Shown: one piece after another, positions 8,272 through 15,751 of the stretch
Layout of the letters: each line of letters opens with the position of its first letter
Position numbering within the stretch: the first letter of the stretch is position 1
From: Cytophagaceae bacterium
GTDB lineage: Bacteria; Bacteroidota; Bacteroidia; Cytophagales; Spirosomataceae
Direction: 5' to 3'
NCBI GenBank assembly: GCA_026785975.1
Contig: JAJAZB010000284.1
Location: 1-32,120 of the forward strand
Length of the DNA: 32,120 nucleotides
Translations under genes and position numbers: made by a program
Notes under the pieces: generated by a model
What the model saw: only the letters and a program-made list of their open reading frames with translations
The model's database searches: none
Told to the model about the DNA's origin: nothing

Positions 8272-8301
8272 CAAATTACGGATAGTTCGGGTAGGCACCA
8301 A
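8272..8301 (-). promoter_or_regulatory. Promoter-like element before DUF4249 copy 1
   Basis: TTGG-N19-TAATTTG on the minus strand, about 31 nt before the start codon. It corresponds base for base in position with 7009-7038, at an offset of exactly 1263 bp. Retention of both boxes in both copies supports function. Confidence 0.5.
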
Positions 8302-8355
8302 CGGCCTTGCTCGCGGGATAACTGGGATTGGTCGCAAAGTCAACCCGGAACCCGT

Positions 8356-9549
8356 TTATTCATCGGCCAGGGTTTGCGAAATATTGATGCGGTAAATGCC
8401 CAGCGAAGGTAGCGCCGCCGCCAGCAGACCAATCAGCACCGTGCCCACCAGCAGCCAGCCCTCCTCGGGCAACAGCGTAAGGGCGTTGAGGTCGTAGTGG
8501 AAATTGTCCTCGACGTTTCGGCCCAGAATCCCCAGACCCAACCGGCTCAGCAGAATTCCCGCCGCGAAACCAATCAGGCTAATCATCAGCCCTTCGAGCA
8601 GGAGAAGCAGAAACAATTTTGCCCGCGTTGCCCCCATCGAAAGCATCAGGGCCATTTCGTAGCGACGCTCTTTCAAGGAATTGTAAAGCGAAACAAACAC
8701 GCTGATGCCCGAAATGATGATGATGGCCAGCGCGATGTACTGCAAGGTGTCGATGCCAAAACCGAGCAGCGTAAACAGGCGGTTGATTTCGATAGCGGGC
8801 GAAGCAGCCTGTAATTTTGAATTTTCGTTGATGGCGCGGGGCAGCGTGAGTTTGGCCAGCGGGCTGCGCACTTTCACGAGCAACGCGGTAATTTCCTGAC
8901 CAGGATCGTCGGTGGGGCCTGTTTCCGGGCCGGAATTTTTATCGGGTTCCTCCGGGGCAATCATCATCGGCATACTCACGCGGGGAGTAGTCGCCGCGCC
9001 GCCCTCTTCTCCGTGAATCGCCCAGACGCTTTCGACGGGGGTTAAAATCAACTGGTCAGCCACGGAATTGCTGTTTTCCAGAATGCCCACCACGCGGTAT
9101 TTCTTGTCGCCGTGCTCGTCGCCACCCGCATCCAAGCCGTGCGAACCGGCGAACTGATCGCCCGGTTTCAGGCCCGTCAATCGGGCTACTTTTGCCCCCA
9201 CCACCGCGTCGAGTGCCTGGCTGAACACGCGCCCCTGGCCAACTTTAGCCCCGTAATGCGTCAGGTATTTGGCGTTGGTCCCCACAATGCGGTAGCCTTT
9301 GAAATTGTCGCCCAGGGCCAGTGGAATGGCGTCTTTGATGAGCGGGTTGCGGGTGAGGCGGGTGGCTTCGGCCAGCGAAATATTGCCCGTTGGTGCGTCG
9401 ATTTGGTAAATGCTCGACAAAATCAATTGCAAGGGACTGCCTTTGGCCCCGATGACGAGGTCGACGCCCCGCACGTTTTTGGTGAATTGTTCGCTCAACT
9501 GTTTATTCAAAATTAGCAGCAGCGAAATGATCGTCACGCCCAGCGCCAT
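8356..9549 (-). CDS. ABC transporter permease, MacB/FtsX type, N-terminus cut by in-frame stop
   Basis: An inner-membrane permease. A first membrane helix (MALGVTIISLLLILN) is followed by a periplasmic domain of about 230 residues of the MacB_PCD type. Three C-terminal helices form the FtsX domain (LALAIIIISGISVFVSLY preceded by IDTLQYI, LEGLMISLIGFAAGILL, LLVGTVLIGLLAAALP). Read further upstream, the same frame gives a natural beginning at ATG 9621 (MNLLRISWANLRDKS) but then a TAG at codon 16, just before helix 1. The ORF given here starts at the next in-frame ATG; a TTG at 9555 is also possible. The full family form would be about 422 residues. Either the gene restarts here without its cytoplasmic N-terminal helix, or it is a recent pseudogene, or there is a base error. 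Its ATPase is encoded just upstream. Confidence 0.8.
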   Translation of the reverse strand: MALGVTIISLLLILNKQLSEQFTKNVRGVDLVIGAKGSPLQLILSSIYQIDAPTGNISLAEATRLTRNPLIKDAIPLALGDNFKGYRIVGTNAKYLTHYGAKVGQGRVFSQALDAVVGAKVARLTGLKPGDQFAGSHGLDAGGDEHGDKKYRVVGILENSNSVADQLILTPVESVWAIHGEEGGAATTPRVSMPMMIAPEEPDKNSGPETGPTDDPGQEITALLVKVRSPLAKLTLPRAINENSKLQAASPAIEINRLFTLLGFGIDTLQYIALAIIIISGISVFVSLYNSLKERRYEMALMLSMGATRAKLFLLLLLEGLMISLIGFAAGILLSRLGLGILGRNVEDNFHYDLNALTLLPEEGWLLVGTVLIGLLAAALPSLGIYRINISQTLADE

Positions 9550-9573
9550 GAGCAATCCGCTGAGGAAACTGCT

Positions 9574-9621
9574 CTAACTTTTGTCGCGAAGGTTCGCCCA
9601 GGAGATGCGGAGGAGGTTCAT
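9574..9621 (-). other. Orphan N-terminal codons of the ABC permease ending in TAG
   Basis: ATG at 9621 opens MNLLRISWANLRDKS and then TAG (9576-9574), in frame with the downstream permease (SSFLSGLLMALGV). Members of this family typically have a basic N-terminal stretch of this kind followed by Pro-Leu at this position, so a CTG or TTG to TAG change is the simplest explanation. Confidence 0.75.
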
Positions 9622-9688
9622 GGAGGAGGGGGCAGAATACCTATTTTCCGAACGGTTTAATCGACTGGTTTACGTTTTGTTTGACAGG

Positions 9689-9771
9689 GAGCCTCACCCA
9701 ACCCTCTCCGGTGGAGAGGGCTTCACTGGTCAGAAAAAGCCCCCTCCGGTGGAGAGGGTTGGGTGAGGCTC
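9689..9771. repeat. 83-bp nested inverted repeat between ABC genes
   Basis: A 21-bp perfect outer arm (GAGCCTCACCCAACCCTCTCC and its complement) encloses an inner mini-palindrome CCCTCTCC-GGT-GGAGAGGG. The right arm ends one base before the stop codon of the ATPase gene. It may be a dispersed palindromic element, and it would form a strong hairpin in the mRNA between the two ABC genes. Confidence 0.8.
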
Positions 9772-10398
9772 TCAAAGGCTAATCTGCTGCGCTACCCGGT
9801 TTTTCAGCCGCTGATCGTGGGTGACGATCACTAAACTGGCTTCGACCTCGTGGGCCTGCTGAGCTAGTAAATCCATCACGCGGTCGCAATTTTCATCGTC
9901 GAGGTTCGAGGTCGGTTCATCGGCCAGCAACACGCGGGCGCGGTTCATCAGGGCGCGGGCAATCCCCACGCGCTGTTGTTCGCCGAGGCTGAGCCGGGTC
10001 GTTTTTTTTGTCAAATAGTCGGCAAAACCCAGTCGCTCGGCCAGTTGCCGGGCACGGGTGCGGTCGGGCTTCAGCCTGGCCAGGTAGTTGGCCAGCAGCA
10101 AGTTATCGAGTACATTCAAGGCATGGACAAAGTGCGGCCGCTGGTACACAATACCGATATTTTTGGCCCGAAACCCCACCGTATCAGCCCCGGTAAGCTG
10201 GCTCAGGTCCGTGCCGTTGACGAGTATGTTGCCGCTTTCAGGGGTCAGTAGCAGGGCCAGCAGGTGGAGTAGGGTGGTTTTGCCCCGGCCCGATTGCCCC
10301 AGAATCAGGAGCGTATCGTCGTCGGCGCAACGCAGGTTGGGGAAGGCAAACCGCTTTTGGGAGTCGTAGGAAAAGGTCAGGTTATGAGTCTCAATCAT
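9772..10398 (-). CDS. ABC transporter ATP-binding protein (LolD/MacB type)
   Basis: A 208-residue cytoplasmic ATPase that would power the adjacent permease. The Walker A is GQSGRGKT (residues 34-41), the Q-loop YQRPHF, the signature LSLGEQQRVGIARAL, the Walker B VLLADEPTSNLDD and the H-loop VTHD, so all motifs are complete. The start at ATG 10398 (MIETHNLTFSYDS) fits the usual family beginning; 17 further codons upstream are open but do not look like part of the domain. The ATPase is followed by the permease, as in small exporters of the MacB/LolCDE superfamily. The substrate cannot be told. An 83-bp inverted repeat separates the two genes. Confidence 0.92.
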   Translation of the reverse strand: MIETHNLTFSYDSQKRFAFPNLRCADDDTLLILGQSGRGKTTLLHLLALLLTPESGNILVNGTDLSQLTGADTVGFRAKNIGIVYQRPHFVHALNVLDNLLLANYLARLKPDRTRARQLAERLGFADYLTKKTTRLSLGEQQRVGIARALMNRARVLLADEPTSNLDDENCDRVMDLLAQQAHEVEASLVIVTHDQRLKNRVAQQISL

Positions 10399-10412
10399 GC
10401 CAAAACGTATAT

Positions 10413-10434
10413 CGGGCTTCGTTTCAGAAGCCCG
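10413..10434. terminator. Hairpin between oxidoreductase partner gene and ABC ATPase gene
   Basis: CGGGCTTC, a 6-nt loop and GAAGCCCG form an 8-bp stem just upstream of the ATPase start. It could separate the oxidoreductase operon from the ABC operon, but no clear T-run follows on the minus strand. Confidence 0.3.
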
Positions 10435-10517
10435 GCTCTTTTGACCCACCCGCCGGACGGCTGGCAGCGCTTTTGGGTTTTTCTCAAACTACTCAGTGAA
10501 GCCGCCCGACGGGTCGC

Positions 10518-11132
10518 TCAACTGTCGTAGCTCAACCCGTATTGTTTCAACACGTCGGCGGGTACGCCTTCCCACTGGTTGGGCGTGTTGCCCATATAGC
10601 CCAGGTCGGCGATGCCTATTTTACTGGTGAAAAAGCCTGTCGCCGTGAAGTTGCGCATCAGGTTGAAAAACGCCACGCCCTGGCTGGTGTCGGGCCGGGA
10701 CTTTTCGGGATAAGCAATGTCGTCGACCATAGCCGTTTGCTGGGCTTTGGTGCAGGCCACAAACTGCTTGCCGTAGCGCTTCACGCAGGTGTTGTCGAGC
10801 CAGCGGATACCCCCGCGAAAGGGCGTCTGGTTGCGGGGCTGGTCTTTCGCCATAAATTCGATGAACGCCGGGACGCCCGCCTGCGAGGCCGAACCCGACT
10901 TGGCATCGGCGGGAATAATCATGTCGACCAAAACGGTGACGGTTTGTAGTTCGTGGGGCGTGAAAAATTTCTCCGCCATCAACTTGGCATCACGAATGGC
11001 TTCGAACTTTTGCCGACCGCCGGGCACTTTAATCGGCGTTTCGGGGGGCGCGGGCACGGCGGCTTCAACGGTCGATACCGCCATACCCAGCGAACTCAGG
11101 GTCAGGGCTTTTAAGGAGTCTCTGCGTTTCAT
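10518..11132 (-). CDS. Gluconate 2-dehydrogenase subunit 3 family protein
   Basis: A 204-residue protein. The N-terminus MKRRDSLKALTLSSLGMAVS has a twin-Arg pair and a hydrophobic stretch, so Tat export is likely. The body (FFTPHELQTVTVLVDMIIPAD, GVPAFIEFMAKDQ, then RGGIRWLDNTC, FNLMRNFTATGFFTSKIGI, NQWEGVP) matches the small subunit of membrane-associated FAD sugar-alcohol dehydrogenases (PF13618). In this family it partners the GMC flavoprotein and may carry it through Tat. It starts 16 bp after the GMC gene ends, so they form one operon. The actual substrate is unknown. Confidence 0.9.
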   Translation of the reverse strand: MKRRDSLKALTLSSLGMAVSTVEAAVPAPPETPIKVPGGRQKFEAIRDAKLMAEKFFTPHELQTVTVLVDMIIPADAKSGSASQAGVPAFIEFMAKDQPRNQTPFRGGIRWLDNTCVKRYGKQFVACTKAQQTAMVDDIAYPEKSRPDTSQGVAFFNLMRNFTATGFFTSKIGIADLGYMGNTPNQWEGVPADVLKQYGLSYDS

Positions 11133-11148
11133 TTTACGGTTGGTTTAG

Positions 11149-12894
11149 TCAGATGTTTTTCTGTTTTACCTGATCGATCATGTACTCGCTGGTGCGCATC
11201 GAAGCCGCCAGGATGGTCCAGGTGACGTTTTTATCTCCCTGCGAAACGAACGGAGCCGCATCCACGACGAAGAGGTTTTTTACGTCGTGCGCCTGCTGAT
11301 ACTGGTTGAGTGCCGACTTTTTGGGGTCGTTGCCCATCCGCACCGTACCGACTTCGTGGATGATTTTGCCGGGCGCTTCGAGGCCATAGTTGTTTTCGGG
11401 GCCAGGCTTGTTGCCGAGCGGAACGCCGCCCATTTCCGTAATCATTTGCTCAAACGTATCCTGCATGTGTTTGGCCTGCTTCACCTCGTTGTCCGACCAT
11501 TTGTAGTGAAAACGCAGCGTCGGAATGCCGTATTTATCGACCGTGTTGGGGTCGATTTCGCAGTAATTGCTCTCCAATGGGATTGGTTCGCCCCGGCCCG
11601 CCATGCCCACGTAGGCACCGTAAAAACGACGATAATCATCTTTCAAACCGGCCCCGTAGCCCCCGGCGGCTTTCATTTTTCCGTCGCGGGTGGCGTACTT
11701 GCCATTGTTGTTTTCCATGCCAAACCCAAAGCCAAAGCCGGGCATGCCCATACCGCCACCGTACTCGATGTGGTAGCCCCGGGGGAAGTCCAGTTTTTTG
11801 TTGTCCAACCACCAGGGCGTGTACACGTGCATTCCACCGACGCCGTCTTCGTTGTAGCGTTTGCGGTCCATCAAGGCCGGAACGAAGCCACTCCGCGAAG
11901 CTCCCGTGGAGTCGTTGAGGTACTTGCCGACGACACCGCTGGCGTTGGCCAGGCCGGTGGGGAAGCGGCTCGATTTAGAGTTGAGCAATAGCCGGGCCGA
12001 CTCGCAGGTACTGGCCGCGAGTACCACCATTTTGGCGTTAATGGTTTGTTCCTGAAGCGTTTGCGTATCCACGTACGACACGCCCGTGGCCAGCCCCGTG
12101 TTGGGATCGGTCATCACTTCGCGGGCCATCGCTCCGTTGATGAGCGTCACGTTGCCGGTTTTCATCGCCGGTTTCACCAACACCGACGACGACGAAAAGT
12201 CGGCGTACACCTGGCAGCCCCGGCCGCACTGGTTGCAGTAAAAACAGGCCCCGCGCTCGTTGTTGATGGGCTTGGTCAGGATGGAAAGCCGCGAAGGGAA
12301 CACCGGAATTTTGAGGTTTTTCCCCGCTTTCTTAATCATCAACTCGTGCAAACGCGGCTTGGGCGGCGGCAGAAAAATCCCGTCGGGTTCGTTGGGGAAA
12401 TTCTCGACCGAACCAAAAATCCCGATGAGCCGGTCCACCTTGTCGTAGTAGGGCTTCATGTCGTCGTAGCCGATGGGCCAATCGTCGCCGATGCCCGAAA
12501 TGCTCCCCCGCCGGAAATCGTCGGGACCGAAACGCAGCGAAATGCGCCCCCAGTGGTTGGTGCGCCCGCCGAGCATCCGGGAGCGGAACCAGAAAAACTC
12601 GGTGCCCTGCTTGGCCGAGTACGGTTCGCCCTCGATGTCCCAGCCTCCCCAGGCGGCGTCAAAATCGCCGAAAGGCCGGGTGGAACCGGCCCCGCGCCGG
12701 GGCGATTCGTAGGGCCATTTGAGTTGAGTGATGTATTTGGGGTCGGCGGGATCGAAGTAGCCACCGGCTTCGAGCAGCACGACTTTAGCCCCGGCTTTGG
12801 CCAGCGTGTAGGCCGCCATGCCGCCGCCCGCGCCCGAGCCAACGATGCAGACGTCATAGACTTTGGCGGGTTTCTTGATCTGAAAGTCCAGCAT
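11149..12894 (-). CDS. GMC family FAD-dependent oxidoreductase
   Basis: A 581-residue flavoprotein that would oxidise an alcohol or sugar. An N-terminal Rossmann motif, DVCIVGSGAGGGMAAYTLAKAG with LLEAG ending the second strand, binds FAD. NHWGRISLRFG, a Cys cluster (CFYCNQCGRGCQ, residues about 215-230) and the C-terminal HEVGTVRMGNDP and FVVDAAPFVSQGDKNVTW blocks are typical of the gluconate/sorbitol dehydrogenase branch. There is no signal peptide, which fits export with the Tat-bearing partner encoded next. An unusual Gly/Met/Phe-rich loop (GGGMGMPGFGFGFGMEN) lies near residue 380. Confidence 0.93.
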   Translation of the reverse strand: MLDFQIKKPAKVYDVCIVGSGAGGGMAAYTLAKAGAKVVLLEAGGYFDPADPKYITQLKWPYESPRRGAGSTRPFGDFDAAWGGWDIEGEPYSAKQGTEFFWFRSRMLGGRTNHWGRISLRFGPDDFRRGSISGIGDDWPIGYDDMKPYYDKVDRLIGIFGSVENFPNEPDGIFLPPPKPRLHELMIKKAGKNLKIPVFPSRLSILTKPINNERGACFYCNQCGRGCQVYADFSSSSVLVKPAMKTGNVTLINGAMAREVMTDPNTGLATGVSYVDTQTLQEQTINAKMVVLAASTCESARLLLNSKSSRFPTGLANASGVVGKYLNDSTGASRSGFVPALMDRKRYNEDGVGGMHVYTPWWLDNKKLDFPRGYHIEYGGGMGMPGFGFGFGMENNNGKYATRDGKMKAAGGYGAGLKDDYRRFYGAYVGMAGRGEPIPLESNYCEIDPNTVDKYGIPTLRFHYKWSDNEVKQAKHMQDTFEQMITEMGGVPLGNKPGPENNYGLEAPGKIIHEVGTVRMGNDPKKSALNQYQQAHDVKNLFVVDAAPFVSQGDKNVTWTILAASMRTSEYMIDQVKQKNI

Positions 12895-13031
12895 GAGGAT
12901 TTAGTGAATAGGTTTAGTTCGTAAACGAGGTCTTAAAAGTAGGAAATTCTGCGGTAGAGTTAGAGAGTCGGGGGAAAAAAGGAAAGGATTCTGATTTTCT
13001 AACTTTAGGAAAGTAAACAGCGCATTTCTTA

Positions 13032-13039
13032 TATTTTTG
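13032..13039 (+). promoter_or_regulatory. Candidate -7 box (TATTTTTG) before DUF4062 gene
   Basis: TATTTTTG fits TAnnTTTG and lies 20 bp before the ATG. A TTTA that could act as the -33 box is 24 bp upstream, longer than usual. The 164-bp gap between the divergent genes is otherwise AT-rich without clear structure. Confidence 0.35.
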
Positions 13040-13058
13040 ACGCTGAACCATTTCGGTC

Positions 13059-13472
13059 ATGCCCGTAACCCGTCAGCCTGTCAAAATCTTCATTGCCTCT
13101 TCTGGTGACCTTGTGCACGAGCGCGACCGTTGCGAATTGCTCCTCGGTCGCATCGGCAAAGAGCACGACCACCTGCACTTGGAGCCAATGCGTTGGGAGA
13201 AAGACCTCGAAAGCGGCAGTGTCCCTACCAACCGCATTCAGGATGCTATCACCCCATTTCTCGATGAGTCTAACTTCGTTTTCCTGCTCTGCTATTCCCG
13301 CATTGGCCCGTATACGCTTGAAGAATATCGCCGTGCCCTCGCTGCCGGGAAGAAGGTTTTTGTGTATTTTAAAACCGAATTTTCCCCCGCTACAAATAGA
13401 GAGAAAAAGGCCTTCAGTAAGGTTATCGATACTCTACCCGAAGATTTTCGAGTTAAAAAGCAAAAAGACTGA
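13059..13472 (+). CDS. DUF4062 domain protein, probably truncated
   Basis: A 137-residue cytoplasmic protein consisting almost only of a DUF4062 domain: KIFIASSGDLVHERDRCELL, then NRIQDAITPFLDESNFVFLL, and EYRRALAAGKKVFVYFKTEF. This TIR-like fold usually sits at the N-terminus of larger proteins, often STAND ATPases or other suspected stress or defence proteins. Here the frame stops at the edge of an insertion-sequence fragment (RVKKQKD, then TGA), so the C-terminal effector or sensor part is probably lost. A short standalone family member cannot be excluded. The following DNA is markedly AT-richer than the flanking operons. Confidence 0.75.
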   Translation: MPVTRQPVKIFIASSGDLVHERDRCELLLGRIGKEHDHLHLEPMRWEKDLESGSVPTNRIQDAITPFLDESNFVFLLCYSRIGPYTLEEYRRALAAGKKVFVYFKTEFSPATNREKKAFSKVIDTLPEDFRVKKQKD

Positions 13473-13510
13473 ACTTTGAAGCGACGAAGCACCAAAACCA
13501 GCCTTTAAGC

Positions 13511-13826
13511 ATGAAAACAATCATCAAATCCCAAGTTATAAATTTCTTAGACAAAGTGCCATTGGCAAAGAATTTAGCCAGAAAAAAAATTTATTTCCTC
13601 TTTCCTGATTGGACTGATAGATAGTAGAAAAATACAATTTAAGGAAATCGCATTACACATAGAGTCAGAAGCGAAACTTGAATCGATTGAACGGACCATC
13701 CAGTCATTTTTTAAAGATTTCGAGTTTGATTATCAGAAAGTGTGTCTGCTGCTGATACTATTTTTGCCTAAGGGCAAATTGGACTTATCCATCGACAGAA
13801 CAGAGTGGGATTTTGGCTGTCACCAA
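13511..13826 (+). pseudogene. IS4-like transposase, N-terminal fragment
   Basis: ATG 13511 begins MKTIIKSQVINFLDKVPLAK and reads to IYFLF. A frameshift near 13600 then leads to LIGLIDSRKIQFKEIALHIE, ERTIQSFFKDFEFDYQKVC, LLLILFLPKGKLDLSIDRTE and WDFGCHQ. This is the N-terminal third of an IS4-type DDE transposase, including the first catalytic Asp block (IDRTEWDFG). The sequence is cut exactly at 13826 by the left end of the ISKra4-like element. The rest of the gene is absent on the other side. Confidence 0.75.
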
Positions 13827-13844
13827 GGGTGTAATTCAAAACTA
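13827..13844 (+). repeat. Left terminal inverted repeat of the ISKra4-like element
   Basis: 18 bp, GGGTGTAATTCAAAACTA, a perfect complement of 15084-15101. Confidence 0.9.
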
Positions 13845-13938
13845 TTCGGGAGCCGAAAAAGCTGCCAGTTGACTATCAAAAATTTGACTCTGACTTAATC
13901 TTCGCTAAATTACTACTCCGTTTAAACCGATAACCAAC

Positions 13939-15086
13939 ATGACTAAAGAAGAATTTGTCGCCCTGTCGCTCGAAAAATACGAAGAATTGCAACAACTTAA
14001 TCAAATTGGTGACTTCTACACCTATGAAAAGACATTTGAGCGTATCTGGACTGAATTTGGACGGCAGTCACTGGAAAAAAATATAGGCGAACTGCCCCTG
14101 AATGCTCAAAAAAAAACAGTATTCGAACCCGATACGGTAAAATAGATGTAGCCAAATCACATACATTTAGTGAACCCGTCTTAGGCAGTCGCACCAGTCC
14201 CTATTTACAGGAAAAATTAGTCATGTTAGGGACTCATCAGGTCTTCAGTGAAGTACCTGATTTGGTAGAATCGCTGTTGGGAATCAATGTCAGTCAAAGC
14301 CAGGTGTATCGAAGTGTGCAAACGGGGAGTAAATTAATGGAAGACCCTTGCCTGCCTTCGACTAATTTACAACAGAACCAAGACCAAACTGATAAACCAG
14401 TGTACGGCATGGTCGACGGGTCATTTCTATGTACTGATGCGGGTTGGAAAGAAATAAAAGTGGGGCGGGTTTTTACCGCTACGGCGGATGAATCTACCCC
14501 GTTAAAGTGGACAATGGATCAGTCCGAGTACATAGCTCAACGTGGTCATTATATCGGCTTTACGGAAAAATTTGAGCAACTTCTTCCGCCCGAAAGCCGT
14601 TGTAAAAAGGTGTTTATTACGAATGGTGCATCTTGGATAACCAACTGGCTAACAACTACTTATTCTGACTCTTTGCAGATTCTTGATTTCTACCACGTTT
14701 GCGAAAAATTAGCGTTGGCCTCTCAATTAGCAGGCTGTAAAAAAGATTGGTTTGAACAGCAGAAAGCACTTTTGCTGACGGGCGAAACTAGTGCGGTTTG
14801 TTCAACGATTAAACAATTAAATCGATTTGAGGGGCAGGTAGAGTTGCTGAATTATTTAGAAAAGAACCTATTTCGTATGCGGTATGATGATTACCGACGT
14901 AAAGGGTTAATGATTTCAAGTGGACCGATAGAATCGGCTCATCGCACCGTATTACAAATCCGCATGAAACGTAGCGGTCAGCGATGGTCAGATGGAGGTT
15001 GTGATTCGATGATTAAACTACGAACTGCTTATAGAAGTGCTAAATCATCGCTCATTACCAATGTTCTCAAAAAGCAGGCGGCATAG
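13939..15086 (+). CDS. ISKra4-like DDE transposase, two frames joined by -1 shift
   Basis: Frame A (13939-14145) encodes MTKEEFVALSLEKYEELQ and on to NAQKKTVFEPDTVK. Frame B continues from the A-run as IRTRYGKIDVAKSHTFSEP to the stop at 15086. The frames are related by -1, and the shift can occur in nine As at 14108-14116 (C AAA AAA AAA C), a classical slippery run; joined, they give 382 residues. Frame B has the DDE layout: MVDGSF (Asp, 14415-14417), the position usually DGAxWI, and GPIESAH (Glu, 14931-14933). At the second position the codon is AAT (14622-14624), so ITNGASWI replaces the expected Asp by Asn. Strand transfer should fail unless another residue substitutes. The copy is structurally whole but probably inactive. 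Confidence 0.8.
14107..14117 (+). promoter_or_regulatory. Poly-A slippery site for -1 frameshift
   Basis: C-A9-C in the frame CAA AAA AAA ACA. A -1 slip on A-AAA-AAA moves the ribosome into the frame of the long transposase ORF. Nine As could also cause polymerase slippage. Confidence 0.6.
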
Positions 15087-15101
15087 TTTTGAATTACACC
15101 C
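15084..15101 (-). repeat. Right terminal inverted repeat of the ISKra4-like element
   Basis: A perfect 18-bp complement of 13827-13844, containing the transposase stop codon TAG. Confidence 0.9.
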
Positions 15102-15623
15102 GTACCAATACTACCCATTACGTTCACTCAACTTCATCCAACATTGGCAATGGTTTATCGCACTCCTTTAGCGTAGTGGGTGGCAGTGGTGATATGAGCT
15201 TAGATATCACTGGAGCGAATGGCGGTGATTGTCAAATAAACATCTCTGGGAACACTGGAAGCCGTACTTTACGAATATCTGCTAACACTTCATGCGGTAG
15301 TAATTCAAGAGACGTAATCTTTTATATTCCGTCAGGATACCGCGCTTACTCAAATCCGGTTAAGGACAAACTAACCGTAGAGTTTACGAACGCCGACCTT
15401 CTCGAAGCCTTACCCGATCAACTTGAGATTGTCTCAGAAAAAGAAATGAAAACAGTTCTTACGGTCAATTTACCGGATGTTTTTAGCCAAAAAGCCTTCA
15501 AAAACGGCAAGCAAACCGAGTTTGATATCCGGGAGTTATCCCGTGGCGTGTTACCTCCGGGTCACCAATCCGCGCCAGGTTAAGGAAAAGCAAATCGAAA
15601 TGACCCGGCTACTTTTTGAGTAA
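15102..15623 (+). pseudogene. C-terminal fragment of a T9SS-secreted protein, frameshifted
   Basis: It has no start codon of its own. The frame runs out of the IS end as TNTTHYVHSTSSNIGNG, a Gly/Ser-rich beta region (GGSGDMSLDITGANGGDC), then a sorting-domain start, RAYSNPVKDKLTVEF. At about 15550 a deletion of two bases (GTGTTACCTC where GTG-TAT-TAC-CTC is expected) breaks the frame. In the shifted frame the tail continues YLRVTNPRQVKEKQIEMTRL to a TAA at 15621. The 5' part of the gene is missing, replaced by the IS element. The product would have been secreted by the type IX system. Confidence 0.75.
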
Positions 15624-15633
15624 GTTGTTCTAC

Positions 15634-15685
15634 CACAAAAGCCGAACGGTTTCGACGTATACGCCAGAACCGTTCGGCTTTTGTG
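15634..15685. terminator. Strong bidirectional terminator hairpin
   Basis: An 18-bp perfect stem, CACAAAAGCCGAACGGTT and its complement, with a 16-nt loop. A- and T-runs occur in both arms. It lies between the T9SS relic (plus) and the convergent membrane protein gene (minus), so it can end both. Confidence 0.75.
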
Positions 15686-15751
15686 AATCTGGTAATTCCC
15701 TGCTACTGCCGTGGTCTGGAACAGACTGCGATGGTAGCTTTTTTGAACGGA

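Larger units (their letters stand above)
13827..15101 (+). mobile_element. ISKra4-like insertion sequence, 1275 bp
   Basis: It is bounded by perfect 18-bp terminal inverted repeats, GGGTGTAATTCAAAACTA at 13827-13844 and its complement at 15084-15101. It holds one transposase in two overlapping frames; the stop codon lies inside the right repeat. The flanks do not match: the left is an IS4-like gene, the right a T9SS cargo gene. The 8 bp outside each end (GTCACCAA and GTACCAAT) are not a clean duplication, although ACCAA occurs in both. This fits an insertion followed by an adjacent deletion. The GC content is well below that of the neighbouring operons. Confidence 0.85.

Noticed and set aside
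13827-15109. Target-site duplication of the ISKra4-like element (ACCAA)
   Set aside because: The shared ACCAA is offset by two bases relative to the two ends and is short enough to be chance; the flanks belong to different genes.
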